Origin: Clostridium sporogenes
Lineage (GTDB): Bacteria; Bacillota; Clostridia; Clostridiales; Clostridiaceae
Direction: 5' to 3'
DNA: 64,000 nucleotides
Assembly: GCF_001020205.1 (NCBI RefSeq)
Contig: NZ_CP011663.1
Span: forward strand, 1,612,001-1,676,000
The notes below the pieces were generated by a model. The model did not search any database and had not been told where the DNA came from. It saw only the letters and a list, made by a program, of their open reading frames with translations. Below, one piece after another: positions 17,779-27,536 of this stretch (position 1 is the stretch's first letter; each line of letters opens with the position of its first letter). The position numbers were made by a program, and so were the translations under genes.

Positions 17779-19959
17779 TTGTCAAATAGTAAGTACAGAG
17801 ACAAAGTAATAATTAGAAAAAGAATGATATTTATATTTACTCTTTTAATTTTAGCTTTTATAGGCTTAGTAATAAAAATGGGAACTATAATGATAGGTCA
17901 GTCTCCAATGTTGAAAAAAAAAGCTGTGGATCAATGGACAAGTGAGGTAAAAATTGATGCTAAAAGAGGGAGAATACTAGACAGAAATGGCAACGAGCTA
18001 GCAGTAAGTGCTAATGTGTACAGAGTAGATTTAGATATGAATACTTTGAGAAGTACTATGGAAGAAAAAAAGCTGTCTAAAAAAGATGTAGCATCAAAAC
18101 TTTCAAAAGCATTAGATATGGAACAAAAAGAAGTAGAAAAAGTATTAGATAAAAAGCTTCCAAGTGGATTACCTTTAGCCTCTGCCACTTTAAAAAGAAG
18201 AATAGAAAAGGACAAGGCTGACAAGGTGAGAGAATTAGATTTAAGGGGAATTTTAGTATCTGCAGATACTAAAAGATACTACCCTAATAATAATTTTTTA
18301 TCTCATGTATTAGGACATACAAATTCCGATGGAAGGGGACTTACAGGGGTAGAATTGTACTATAACAATATATTATCAGGTAAGCCAGGGGTAAGAATTG
18401 CTGAAACGGATAATAAAAGCAAGGAATTACCTTATACTATTTCAGAATACACTAAACCAGAGGATGGAAAAGATTTAATATTAACTATAGATGAAATGAT
18501 ACAACACTTTAGTGAGAAGGCGGCAGAGCAAGCTTTAAAGGATAACAAAGCAAAGGCAGTATCTGTAGTGGTAATGGATCCTAAAACTGGAGAAGTACTA
18601 GCTATGGCAAATAAGCCAGATTATAATCCTAATGATCCTTGGCAGGAAGGGAAAAGCTATGAAGAACTTCAACAAAACTGGAGAAATAGATCGGTTAATG
18701 ATACTTTTGAACCAGGATCTGTATTTAAAGTTTTTACAGCAGCGACGGCTTTAGAAGAAAATTTAATAACCTCCGAGGATAAGTTTACTTGTAATGGAAG
18801 TATAACTATAGGGAAAAGAACTATACGTTGCTGGAAAAGTGGAGGACATGGTACTCAAAATTTTATAGAAATACTTAAAAACTCTTGTAACGTAGGTTTT
18901 GCACAGTTAGGTCATAAGATAGGTAAAGAAAAATTAAATTCATATATTCAAAAATTTGGTTTTGGTAAAAAAACTGGTATAGACCTTCCAGGAGAAGCTC
19001 CAGGGATAACAAAGAAAACGGAAAATATATCAGATATAGATTTAGCTACAATATCCTTTGGTCAAGCTAATACATTGTCTATAGTACAATATCTCCAAGC
19101 GTTTAATGCAGTGGCTAATGGAGGAAATCTTATAAAACCTCATGTTATGAAAGAAATAGGACATTTTAATGAGGAAAAAAATAAAGAAATAATAGAAAAG
19201 AAAAATACTATAGATAGTAAGCAGGTTTTAAATAAAGAAAAGATGGCTACCCTAAGAAGCTATTTAGAAAAAGTAGTAGCAGAAGGGGGAGGTAAAAAGG
19301 CTTATATAGCAGGTTATCATATAGGTGGTAAAACTGGTACAGCTCAAAAGGCTGGTAAGGGTGGATATATGCCTGGTAAGTATGTAGCTTCCTTTGCAGG
19401 AATGGCACCAGCTAATGATCCAAGAATAACAGTATTTGTTTCTATTGATGAACCGGATCCTTCAAATTACTATGCAGGTCAAATAGCAGCTCCAGCAGCA
19501 CAGGGGTTATTTAAAGATATATTTAATTATTTAGCATTGAAAAGTGATGCAGACGGAGAAGATATAGCTAAAAGCCTTTTAAAGGATATAACTATTCCTG
19601 AAGTTAGAGGTAAGACAAAAGAAGAAGCACAAAAGATATTAAAGGATTTAAAATTAGATTGTGAAATACAGTCCCAAGGAGAATATGTAGTAGATATGAA
19701 TCCTAAACCAGGGTATACTGTAAAAGAAGGTAGTAAAATCGTTCTTTACACAGGGAACAATCAAAATTATAATAAAGTAGTGGTTGTTCCAAATGTAAAA
19801 GGGCATACTGTAGAACAGGCTATGTCTGTATTAAATAGTATAGGATTAAGAGGAGACATACAGGGCGATGGAATTATTTCTCACCAAAGTATAGAAGCAA
19901 ATAAGGAAGTTAAAAAAGGAACTATGGTTAATTTAAAAGCAGAACCAATAGGAGATTAA
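17779..19959 (+). CDS. spoVD: class B penicillin-binding protein, SpoVD/PBP2B-type, with two PASTA domains
   Basis: A 726-aa transpeptidase: membrane anchor at residues ~16-38, PBP dimerisation domain, then the catalytic domain with S314-x-x-K317 (GSVFK), SCN motif at 369-371 and KTG at 518-520. Two C-terminal PASTA repeats follow (from ~IPEVRGKTKEEAQ and VVPNVKGHTVEQAM). It crosslinks peptidoglycan at the septum or, for the SpoVD orthologue, the spore cortex. It starts at TTG 17779 behind ATGGAGG. It is the only class B PBP of the cluster, followed later by a single FtsW/SpoVE, so the pair may serve division as well as sporulation. Confidence 0.9.
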   Translation: MSNSKYRDKVIIRKRMIFIFTLLILAFIGLVIKMGTIMIGQSPMLKKKAVDQWTSEVKIDAKRGRILDRNGNELAVSANVYRVDLDMNTLRSTMEEKKLSKKDVASKLSKALDMEQKEVEKVLDKKLPSGLPLASATLKRRIEKDKADKVRELDLRGILVSADTKRYYPNNNFLSHVLGHTNSDGRGLTGVELYYNNILSGKPGVRIAETDNKSKELPYTISEYTKPEDGKDLILTIDEMIQHFSEKAAEQALKDNKAKAVSVVVMDPKTGEVLAMANKPDYNPNDPWQEGKSYEELQQNWRNRSVNDTFEPGSVFKVFTAATALEENLITSEDKFTCNGSITIGKRTIRCWKSGGHGTQNFIEILKNSCNVGFAQLGHKIGKEKLNSYIQKFGFGKKTGIDLPGEAPGITKKTENISDIDLATISFGQANTLSIVQYLQAFNAVANGGNLIKPHVMKEIGHFNEEKNKEIIEKKNTIDSKQVLNKEKMATLRSYLEKVVAEGGGKKAYIAGYHIGGKTGTAQKAGKGGYMPGKYVASFAGMAPANDPRITVFVSIDEPDPSNYYAGQIAAPAAQGLFKDIFNYLALKSDADGEDIAKSLLKDITIPEVRGKTKEEAQKILKDLKLDCEIQSQGEYVVDMNPKPGYTVKEGSKIVLYTGNNQNYNKVVVVPNVKGHTVEQAMSVLNSIGLRGDIQGDGIISHQSIEANKEVKKGTMVNLKAEPIGD

Positions 19960-19971
19960 TATAATAAAAAA

Positions 19972-20012
19972 TTGGCATGCAGTAGTACAGAATTCTGTGT
20001 ATTGCATGCTAA
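19972..20012 (+). terminator. hairpin after spoVD
   Basis: An imperfect ~20-bp stem centred on GAATTC (19990-19995) with arms TTGGCATGCAGTAG... and ...TATTGCATGCTAA, followed by ATTTTGTT. It probably ends part of the transcription before murE. Confidence 0.65.
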
Positions 20013-20019
20013 TATTTTG

Positions 20020-20047
20020 TTAGTTCTACATAATTAGTTCTACATAA
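20020..20047 (+). repeat. 14-bp tandem repeat, two exact copies
   Basis: TTAGTTCTACATAA occurs at 20020-20033 and again at 20034-20047, just after the spoVD hairpin. No function is evident. Confidence 0.6.
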
Positions 20048-20203
20048 ATAATTTAATTAATAGACTTTAAAAAAATTACATAAGAAACTATAATAAAATA
20101 AGGATATGTGAATAAAAAAATAAAATTTTTTATTTACAAAAGTTAAATATGATTTTATTGTTATTATATTAAGGGACAATAATTGAGATAAGGAAGTGTT
20201 ACA

Positions 20204-21655
20204 ATGGATTTAAGTTTAATATTAAAGTCATTAGAATATTCTTTTATAAAAGAGGATAAAAAGGAGATAGAAAAAATAGAATATGATTCAAGAAAGGTTA
20301 AAGAGGGAGATTTATTTGTTTGTATAGAAGGGTATGCAACAGATGGTCATAAATATGCCCAAAAAGCTTATGACAATGGAGCCAAAGTAATTGTTTGTGA
20401 GAAAGATTTAGAAGATTTATCTTATTATAAAGAGTGTACTATAATAAAGGTCCCAGACAGTAGAAAAGCCTTAGCTATAATGGCATCTAATTATTATGGT
20501 AACCCATCTAAACATATTAAGATAATAGGTATTACAGGAACAAATGGCAAAACTACATCTACTTTTATGATGAAAGCTATATTAGAAAAAGCAGGTTATA
20601 AAGTTGGACTTTTAGGAACTATAGCAAATTATATAGGAAATAAAAAAATAGAATCCCATAGAACTACTCCAGAATCTTTAGAATTACAAAAATTATTTAA
20701 AGACATGGTAGATGAAAAAGTAGATTATTGTGTAATGGAAGTATCTTCTCATTCTTTATATTTAGATAGAGTTTATGGAGTAGAATTTAAAGAAGCTATA
20801 TTTACAAATCTAACACAGGATCATTTGGATTTTCATAAAACCTTTGAAAACTATTTTAACTCCAAACTAATTTTATTTAAAAATGCTCAAAATTCAGTTA
20901 TAAATATAGATGATAGTTATGGGGAAAAAGTATTAAAGAAAGCTTTAGGAAATAAAATAACCTATGGTGTAGAGAAGAATTGTGACTTAAAAGCGGAAAA
21001 TTTATACATGCATTCTAGAGGTGTAGAATTTGATACTATATTTAAAAATGAAAAAGAAACTATAGCTTTAAATATACCAGGTAAATATAATATATATAAT
21101 GCTCTAGGAAGCATTGGTGCTTGTCTTTTAGAGGGTATTTCTTTAAAAACTATAAAAGAAGCATTAGAAGATATGCCATCTGTACCAGGAAGATGTGAAA
21201 TTGTAACTAAAAACTATAATTTAGGTTATGATGTTATAGTAGATTATGCCCATACACCAGATGGCTTAGAAAATATATTATCTACTGCTAGAGAGTTCAC
21301 AAAGGGAAGATTAATAAGTGTATATGGATGTGGTGGAGATAGAGATAGAACTAAAAGACCTATTATGGGAAAAGTAGGATCAGATTTAAGTGATATAGCT
21401 ATAATAACCTCAGATAATCCAAGAACAGAGGATCCTTCCCTTATAATAAAAGATGTGCTAGAAGGTATAGAGAAAGATAATTATATAGTAGTTGAAGGAA
21501 GACGAGATGCAATAAAAAAGGCTATGGAAATAGCCAAAGAAAATGATGTTATAGTAGTGGCAGGAAAAGGCCATGAAGATTATCAGATATTAAAAGATAA
21601 AACCATTCATTTTGATGAAAGAGAAGTAATAGAGGAGTTAATAAAAGAAATATAA
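20204..21655 (+). CDS. murE: UDP-MurNAc-L-Ala-D-Glu:meso-diaminopimelate ligase
   Basis: A 483-aa Mur ligase that adds the third stem-peptide residue. The ATP loop GITGTNGKTTS is at residues 109-119, and the central HRTTPE and carbamylated-lysine region and the C-terminal domain are intact. The DNPRTEDP motif near residue 400 is the signature for meso-DAP rather than lysine, as expected for a Clostridium of this group. A new transcript may begin here, since a hairpin and ~240 bp of AT-rich DNA precede it. Confidence 0.96.
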   Translation: MDLSLILKSLEYSFIKEDKKEIEKIEYDSRKVKEGDLFVCIEGYATDGHKYAQKAYDNGAKVIVCEKDLEDLSYYKECTIIKVPDSRKALAIMASNYYGNPSKHIKIIGITGTNGKTTSTFMMKAILEKAGYKVGLLGTIANYIGNKKIESHRTTPESLELQKLFKDMVDEKVDYCVMEVSSHSLYLDRVYGVEFKEAIFTNLTQDHLDFHKTFENYFNSKLILFKNAQNSVINIDDSYGEKVLKKALGNKITYGVEKNCDLKAENLYMHSRGVEFDTIFKNEKETIALNIPGKYNIYNALGSIGACLLEGISLKTIKEALEDMPSVPGRCEIVTKNYNLGYDVIVDYAHTPDGLENILSTAREFTKGRLISVYGCGGDRDRTKRPIMGKVGSDLSDIAIITSDNPRTEDPSLIIKDVLEGIEKDNYIVVEGRRDAIKKAMEIAKENDVIVVAGKGHEDYQILKDKTIHFDEREVIEELIKEI

Positions 21656-21768
21656 ATTATATTAAATATAATTATTTAAAAAATTTTCAATGTAAAGTAG
21701 ATGGATTTATAATTACATTTAGTTATAAAATAATAAAAAGATTATTACTCTGAAATGGAAGTGTTAGC

Positions 21769-23157
21769 GTGGAAAATGTTAAACTAGAAGAAATAATAAA
21801 AGCAGTTAATGGTGAGTTAGTGATAACTGGAGAAAAAGATGAATATAATTCAGTAAGTACAGATACAAGAAAAATAGAAAAGGGAGATATATTTATAGCC
21901 CTAAAAGGAGAAAATTTTAATGGAAATAAGTTTGTACAAACGGCCATAGAAAATGGAGCAGCTTTATGCATAGTAAGTGAAATAAATTTTGATAAAGAAA
22001 AAATAGGTAAATCTTCTTATGTAATAAAGGTGGAGAATACTAATAAGGCTCTTTTAGATTTAGCTAAATACTATAAAAGTAAACTAGATATAAAAGTGGT
22101 TGCTATTACTGGATCTACAGGAAAAACATCTACAAAGGATTTAGTTGCGGCTGTGCTTTCAGAAAAATATAAAGTATTTAAAACAGAGGGAAACTTTAAT
22201 AATGAGATAGGACTTCCTCTTATGATTTTTAAATTAGATAAAAGTTATGATATAGCAGTTTTAGAAATGGGAATGAATCATTTTAATGAAATACACAATA
22301 TGGCAGAAGCAGCAAAGCCAGATATAGCTATAATAACTAATATAGGTATATCTCATATAGAAAATTTAGGATCTAGGGAAAATATTTTAAAAGCAAAATT
22401 GGAAGTAACAGATTTCTTTAGTAAGGATAATATTTTAATAATAAATGGAGACAATGATCTTCTATCAAATTTTGAAAGTGATAAATATAAGGTATGCAAA
22501 ATAGGTACAGAGAAAAAATTTGATTTTAATGGATATAATTTAAATTTAGAAGAGGAAAGTATAAAATTTGATATATTAGAACAAGGTAAAACAGCCTATA
22601 AAGGCTTTAATGTGAATGTACCCGGGAAGCATAATGTGCTTAATTCTCTTACCGCTATAGCCTGTGGAAAAGTTTTAGATATGAACTACAAAGATATACA
22701 AAATGGAATAAAAAATTTAAAAGCTACCTCTATGAGGCTAGACATTATTAAGGAGAAGGGCTTTACTATAATAAATGATTGTTATAATGCAAGTCCGGAT
22801 TCTATGAAAGCAGCTATAGATGTAATGAAAAATGTAAAGGGAAAAAGAACTATAGCTTTATTAGGTTCCATGAGGGAACTTGGAAATGAGGGGTATAGAG
22901 CCCATAGGGAAGTTTCTGAATATGCAAAAGAAAAGGGAGTAGATTTATTATTTTCTATAGGAGAGTTTAATGAAGCCTATAGGGAGGGTTTTGAAGAAAT
23001 AAACAAAGATAATTATAAAAGCTTTTTAAATAATGAAGAAGCAGCAAAATACATAAAAAATATAATAAAAGATGGTGATATAATATTAGTTAAAGCATCT
23101 AGAGCTATGAAGCTAGAAGAAATAGTACAAAAACTAAGGATAAAACAAGAAAAATAG
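21769..23157 (+). CDS. murF: UDP-MurNAc-tripeptide:D-Ala-D-Ala ligase
   Basis: A 462-aa Mur ligase that adds D-Ala-D-Ala to complete the UDP-MurNAc-pentapeptide. The P-loop AITGSTGKTSTKDLV, the LEMGMNHFNEI motif and NDCYNASPDSMKAAI of the MurF subgroup are present. The start is GTG at 21769 after a GGAAGTG RBS. It lies between murE and mraY in the standard order. The end of the gene overlaps the AGGAGG that belongs to mraY. Confidence 0.95.
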   Translation: MENVKLEEIIKAVNGELVITGEKDEYNSVSTDTRKIEKGDIFIALKGENFNGNKFVQTAIENGAALCIVSEINFDKEKIGKSSYVIKVENTNKALLDLAKYYKSKLDIKVVAITGSTGKTSTKDLVAAVLSEKYKVFKTEGNFNNEIGLPLMIFKLDKSYDIAVLEMGMNHFNEIHNMAEAAKPDIAIITNIGISHIENLGSRENILKAKLEVTDFFSKDNILIINGDNDLLSNFESDKYKVCKIGTEKKFDFNGYNLNLEEESIKFDILEQGKTAYKGFNVNVPGKHNVLNSLTAIACGKVLDMNYKDIQNGIKNLKATSMRLDIIKEKGFTIINDCYNASPDSMKAAIDVMKNVKGKRTIALLGSMRELGNEGYRAHREVSEYAKEKGVDLLFSIGEFNEAYREGFEEINKDNYKSFLNNEEAAKYIKNIIKDGDIILVKASRAMKLEEIVQKLRIKQEK

Positions 23158-23192
23158 GAGGTGACTTGCTCACATAGTTAGAGCAATTATTT
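23156..23192 (+). promoter_or_regulatory. mraY ribosome binding site separated from its start codon by a hairpin
   Basis: AGGAGGTG (from 23157) lies about 30 nt from the mraY ATG (23193), too far for direct initiation. TTGCTC (23166-23171) and GAGCAA (23181-23186) form a stem with a 9-nt loop in between. Removing the hairpin leaves about 9-10 nt, a normal spacing. No closer RBS is visible. Confidence 0.55.
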
Positions 23193-24146
23193 ATGAATAG
23201 AATAGTATATGCAGTGCTTTTAGCCTTTTTAATATCTATATTAGGAGGACCAATATTAATACCTTTATTACACAAATTTAAATTTGGACAAAATATAAGA
23301 GAAGAGGGACCAAAAAGTCATAGAAAAAAAGCAGGTACCCCTACTATGGGCGGAGTTATATTTATATTATCATCTATAATAACAATGGCGTTAACTATAA
23401 GAAAGCCAGGGGATGAAGCTATGGTAGCTTTATATGCATTTATAGCTTTTGGGATAATAGGTGCTTTAGATGATGGCTTGAAAATAATTCATAAAGACAA
23501 TTTAGGACTAAGGGCTTACCAAAAAATGTTATTAATTTTAATTGTATCTGGTATATTTGGGTATTATTCTGCCAATAATCCTAATATAGGTACTTCAATA
23601 ATAATGCCTTTTACTAGGAAAAGTGTGGATTTAGGAATGCTTTATATACCGGGTATAATAATATATTTTGCAGCCACTACTAATGCTGTTAATTTAACAG
23701 ATGGATTAGATGGATTAGCTACGTCTGTTACATTACTTGTTATGACTTTCTTTGCTTTGGTGAGTTTTGGAATGGGCCACTATACTTTAGCTATATTTTG
23801 TGCAGTGTTAGCAGGAGCGCTTTTAGGATTTTTAAGATATAATGCATTTCCGGCCCAAGTATTTATGGGAGATACAGGTTCCTTAGCTTTAGGTGGAGCA
23901 GTAGCTGCTGTGGCTATGATACTAAAATTGGAAATATTGGTTGTAATAGTAGGTGGAATATATGTATTAGAAACTTTATCTGTAATAATACAGGTTATAT
24001 CCTTTAAGCTTACAGGAAAAAGAGTATTTAAAATGAGTCCTATACATCATCATTTTGAATTAAGTGGATGGCATGAAACTAAAGTAGTATCTGTTTTTTC
24101 AATAATTACAGTAATATTATGTTTGGTTGCTTTCTTGGCATTATAA
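23193..24146 (+). CDS. mraY: phospho-N-acetylmuramoyl-pentapeptide transferase
   Basis: A 317-aa, ten-span enzyme that transfers phospho-MurNAc-pentapeptide to undecaprenyl phosphate, making lipid I. Catalytic aspartate motifs are intact: LDDGLKII, NAVNLTDGLDGLA and FMGDTGSLALGG, and MSPIHHHFE forms the histidine motif of the last loop. Spacing to murF is 35 bp. The Shine-Dalgarno arrangement is unusual (see 23156-23192). Confidence 0.96.
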   Translation: MNRIVYAVLLAFLISILGGPILIPLLHKFKFGQNIREEGPKSHRKKAGTPTMGGVIFILSSIITMALTIRKPGDEAMVALYAFIAFGIIGALDDGLKIIHKDNLGLRAYQKMLLILIVSGIFGYYSANNPNIGTSIIMPFTRKSVDLGMLYIPGIIIYFAATTNAVNLTDGLDGLATSVTLLVMTFFALVSFGMGHYTLAIFCAVLAGALLGFLRYNAFPAQVFMGDTGSLALGGAVAAVAMILKLEILVVIVGGIYVLETLSVIIQVISFKLTGKRVFKMSPIHHHFELSGWHETKVVSVFSIITVILCLVAFLAL

Positions 24147-24224
24147 TAAGCATTAGATAATGTAATTATAGCTATAAAGTTATTTTAAACCTATAAGTAA
24201 TCTAATAGGAGGAATTAGCGGGAT

Positions 24225-25337
24225 ATGAAAAAAACTAAAACTAAATTAGGTGCTATAGATTTTACTCTTTTTGTTACCATAACCTTATTGGTATCTATAG
24301 GGGTAATAATGGTTTATAGTGCTAGTTCTTACAGTGCCTTTTTCAATCCAAATATAAAAGATAGTACTTATTTTTTAAAGAAACAGGGAGGAGCAGGAAT
24401 TGTAGGGATAATATCTATGCTCTTTATAATTAAGATTGATTATCATAAATATAAAAAACATACAAAAAAGTTAATGCTTATAACTATAGTGTTGTTACTT
24501 ATGGTTTTTCTATTTCAACCAGTAAATGGAGCTAGAAGATGGATAAGATTAGGTCCATTATCTCTTCAACCATCAGAGATAACTAAATATATGATAGTTA
24601 TGTATATGGCCAAAAGTTTAGAATCCAAAGGAGAAAAAATTAAAACTTTTACCTATGGCATAATTCCATATTTATTAGTTTCAGGATTTTATGCAGGGTT
24701 GGTATTTGCAGAAAAAAATCTTAGTATAGCAGCTGTTATAATGATAGTTACTTTAATAGTTTTATATGTATCAGGAGCCAAAACTAAACATATATCCCTT
24801 GTAATGCTTATGGTTCTACTCGCAGGAGTAGCAGGCATAATCTTTGAACCCTTTAGAGTGAAAAGATTTTTAAGCTTCTTAAATCCTTGGGAAGATCCTA
24901 AAGGTACCGGATATCAACTTATTCAATCCTTATTAGCCTTAGGATCTGGAGGAATTTGGGGAGTAGGCGTAGGTAGATCGAGACAAAAATGCTACTATAT
25001 ACCGGAACCTCACAATGATTTTATCTTTGCAATAATAGGTGAAGAATTAGGTTTAATAGGCTGTATTTTTATAGTGATTTTATTCTCAATATTTATATGG
25101 AGAGGAATAGTTATAGCTACAAAAGCTAAAGATACATACGGTACTATTTTAGCTACAGGAATTACATCTATAGTAGCGGTTCAGGCTATAATAAATATGG
25201 CCGTTGTTACAGGTTCTATGCCTGTTACCGGAGTCCCCCTTCCTTTTATAAGCTATGGTGGATCTTCTTTAGCAATTAATTTAATGGCTATGGGAATATT
25301 GCTTAATATATCTAGACAAACTGAAAATACCATATAA
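24225..25337 (+). CDS. spoVE: SEDS family peptidoglycan glycosyltransferase FtsW/SpoVE
   Basis: A 370-aa protein with about ten membrane spans of the shape, elongation, division and sporulation family, which polymerises lipid II together with a class B PBP (here SpoVD). Motifs: MVYSASSYSAF after the first span, RRWIRLGPLSLQPSE with the catalytic loop region, HNDFIFAIIGEELG and the end motif GVPLPFISYGGSS. Whether it acts in division (FtsW) or sporulation (SpoVE) is not decidable from sequence. It is the only SEDS protein in the window. A strong terminator begins inside its stop codon. murG, normally next, is absent. Confidence 0.92.
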   Translation: MKKTKTKLGAIDFTLFVTITLLVSIGVIMVYSASSYSAFFNPNIKDSTYFLKKQGGAGIVGIISMLFIIKIDYHKYKKHTKKLMLITIVLLLMVFLFQPVNGARRWIRLGPLSLQPSEITKYMIVMYMAKSLESKGEKIKTFTYGIIPYLLVSGFYAGLVFAEKNLSIAAVIMIVTLIVLYVSGAKTKHISLVMLMVLLAGVAGIIFEPFRVKRFLSFLNPWEDPKGTGYQLIQSLLALGSGGIWGVGVGRSRQKCYYIPEPHNDFIFAIIGEELGLIGCIFIVILFSIFIWRGIVIATKAKDTYGTILATGITSIVAVQAIINMAVVTGSMPVTGVPLPFISYGGSSLAINLMAMGILLNISRQTENTI

Positions 25338-25366
25338 AAAATAGCAACATTTAGTTGCTATTTTTT
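25336..25366 (+). terminator. strong rho-independent terminator after spoVE
   Basis: A 13-bp perfect stem (25336-25348 with 25354-25366), loop ATTTA, with further T residues at the end. It separates mraZ-spoVE from the divIB unit. Confidence 0.9.
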
Positions 25367-25658
25367 TTGTATATTCTTAAATTAATATTAATTTAAGAAT
25401 ATTAGGATGTAGTTAACTGGCTTTATATAAAGAAGTATACTATAATTTTATTATAAGAATTGTTATAAAATAAAAATTCTTTAATGAAATTTAAACTAGC
25501 ATTATAAATAACTAATATATATGTGTTTTTAATTTCCAAAATATATATAATATATTTTGAAATATTGTAATTATTTTTTAATGAAATAAATGAATTAAAA
25601 TGTTAAAATAAATTTAAGTTTAAATTATAATAAATTAAGTATTTAGGTAGGTAAAATA
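25367..25658. other. AT-rich leader of divIB with a palindrome
   Basis: About 290 bp without a gene. The one structured part is a perfect 10-bp inverted repeat with a 3-nt loop (25537-25546 with 25550-25559, CAAAATATAT/ATATATTTTG). It probably holds the divIB promoter, but no convincing -35/-10 pair stood out. Confidence 0.5.
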
Positions 25659-26429
25659 ATGAGTAAAGATTTAATAAGCACAGACGAATATATAGAAATA
25701 AAAAAAAAGACAAAAAGAATAAAAAAGATAGTAGTATTATTTATATTTTTAATATCTATCTTGGTAACCCTATGCCTTAAAATACCTTATTTTAATATAG
25801 AATCAATTGAGGTACAAGGTAATATAAATATATCTAAAGAGATAATAAAAGATACTTCTACTATTAAAACAGGAAATAATATATTTTATGCTAATAAAAG
25901 AGATGCAATAGAAAATATTTCATTGAATCCATATATTGAAGAAGTAAAAATTACAAAAAAACTTCCTAATAAATTACAGATATATGTTAAAGAAAGAGAA
26001 GCTTTGTTTTATAATAAAGTGGATAAAGACTTTTTTATTATATCTAAGAATGGATGCCTATTAGAAAAAAGAAAAGACATTAAAAATATGAAACTTATCA
26101 ATTTACAAGGATTTGAATTCAATGAATCTAAAATAGGAAATCCTTTAAAATCTAAGGATGAAAGATCAGTAAAAATTTTAAATGATTTTGGAGTACTATT
26201 TAAAAATAATACCTCTGATGTAGTTTTCAATCAGTTAGATTTAAGAAATTTATTGGATATTAGAATTTATTCTAAGGGTATATGTGTAAAAATTGGTACA
26301 TCAGATCAAATAGAAAAGAAATTGAATACAGCTATAAATATTTTAAAAAGGGATGAACTTAAAAAAGCAAAAAAGGGATATGTAGATGTTAGTTATGAAG
26401 GAAATCCTGTATTTTATATAGAAAAATAG
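25659..26429 (+). CDS. divIB: cell division protein FtsQ/DivIB
   Basis: A 256-aa bitopic protein: basic cytoplasmic N-terminus (residues 1-25), one span at ~26-46, a POTRA domain beginning at YFNIESIEVQGNINISKEII and the FtsQ/DivIB beta domain. It scaffolds FtsL and DivIC in the divisome. First gene after a strong terminator, followed 10 bp later by a DUF881 gene, so a new operon starts here. Confidence 0.9.
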   Translation: MSKDLISTDEYIEIKKKTKRIKKIVVLFIFLISILVTLCLKIPYFNIESIEVQGNINISKEIIKDTSTIKTGNNIFYANKRDAIENISLNPYIEEVKITKKLPNKLQIYVKEREALFYNKVDKDFFIISKNGCLLEKRKDIKNMKLINLQGFEFNESKIGNPLKSKDERSVKILNDFGVLFKNNTSDVVFNQLDLRNLLDIRIYSKGICVKIGTSDQIEKKLNTAINILKRDELKKAKKGYVDVSYEGNPVFYIEK

Positions 26430-26439
26430 GAGGTAAGAA

Positions 26440-27153
26440 ATGAAAAAGACTTCACAAATTAGTATAGCATTGGTTTGTGCTATATTAGGATTTATGTTAT
26501 CTCATCAATTTAAATCTATAGTAAAACAAGAAAAAACTCTAAATATAACAAGTAAAAGTAGTGAAGATGTTACTGTAGAAATCGATCAATATAAAAAAGA
26601 AAAAACAGAATTAGAGAAAAAAGTAGATGAACTTCAAGGAAAATTAAAAGATTATGAAAATAAGGCTTCTTCTAAAAGTGATGCTACTAAAAATTTACTT
26701 CAAGAGCTTGAAACCACAAGACTTTTAACTGGAAATACAGATGTAAAGGGACCAGGTGTAGTAATATATTTAAATCCTATAAATGATATATTTGGATCTA
26801 CTCCAAGTGATAAGATAACAGATAAGCATTTAGTTTATTTAGTAAATGAATTAAGGTTTGCAGGGGCTGAGTCTATAGCTATAAACGGTATAAGAATAGT
26901 TAATAGAACGGGTATAAGGATTGCTGGAAACTATATAATGATTAATGATGAGAGAGTATCTCCTAATAAAAGGATAACTATAGAAGCCATAGGAAACAAA
27001 GACTTATTATATGCCACAATAGATTTTCCAGAGGTTTTTGTGGATTTTAAAGCTATATGTGATATAAAATATGAAAAAAAAGATGACATAAAAATGTCGA
27101 AATATAACAAGGTTTATAAAAATGAATATGCAAAACCTGTGGAAGAAAAATAA
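26440..27153 (+). CDS. DUF881 family membrane protein (first copy)
   Basis: A 237-aa protein with an N-terminal membrane span (~7-25), a coiled coil (~45-90, rich in Lys/Glu) and the DUF881 domain opening with KGPGVVIYLNPIND and containing FAGAESIAINGIRI. Members are found next to sbp and division genes in Firmicutes and Actinobacteria. Their function is unknown, and a structural role at the septum is a guess. A second, related copy lies at 27537-28268, with sbp between them. Confidence 0.88.
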   Translation: MKKTSQISIALVCAILGFMLSHQFKSIVKQEKTLNITSKSSEDVTVEIDQYKKEKTELEKKVDELQGKLKDYENKASSKSDATKNLLQELETTRLLTGNTDVKGPGVVIYLNPINDIFGSTPSDKITDKHLVYLVNELRFAGAESIAINGIRIVNRTGIRIAGNYIMINDERVSPNKRITIEAIGNKDLLYATIDFPEVFVDFKAICDIKYEKKDDIKMSKYNKVYKNEYAKPVEEK

Positions 27154-27185
27154 TTTCTACTAAAAGTAATTAGGAGGTCTTTTAT

Positions 27186-27536
27186 ATGATAGGTTTTTTG
27201 GGACTTATAATAGGTATTGTAATAGGAGCAGTTTTTCAAGTTAATATACCAGATAAATTTTCACCTTATATGTCAGTAGCTATATTGGCTTGCTTAGATT
27301 CTGTATTTGGGGCCTTAAGAGCCTCACTTGCAAAAAATTTTCATGCAGATATATTTATATCAGGCTTTTTTGGTAATGCGGTGTTGGCAGCAGGGTTAGC
27401 TTATTTAGGAGATAAAATGGGTGTTCCTATATATCTAGCTGCTGTAGTGGTTTTTGGAGGCAGAATATTTGATAATTTTGGAGTAATAAGAAGAATACTT
27501 ATAGAAAAAGCTAAATCTCATACTGAGGTGAAATAG
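27186..27536 (+). CDS. sbp: small basic protein Sbp (DUF1290)
   Basis: A 116-aa protein with about three hydrophobic spans, beginning MIGFLGLIIGIVIGAVF and containing the conserved ACLDSVFGALRASL and VFGGRIFDNFGVIRR motifs. It is regularly located in the divIB-ftsZ neighbourhood of Gram-positive bacteria. The biochemical role is unknown. Its stop codon directly abuts the start of the second DUF881 gene. Confidence 0.88.
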   Translation: MIGFLGLIIGIVIGAVFQVNIPDKFSPYMSVAILACLDSVFGALRASLAKNFHADIFISGFFGNAVLAAGLAYLGDKMGVPIYLAAVVVFGGRIFDNFGVIRRILIEKAKSHTEVK

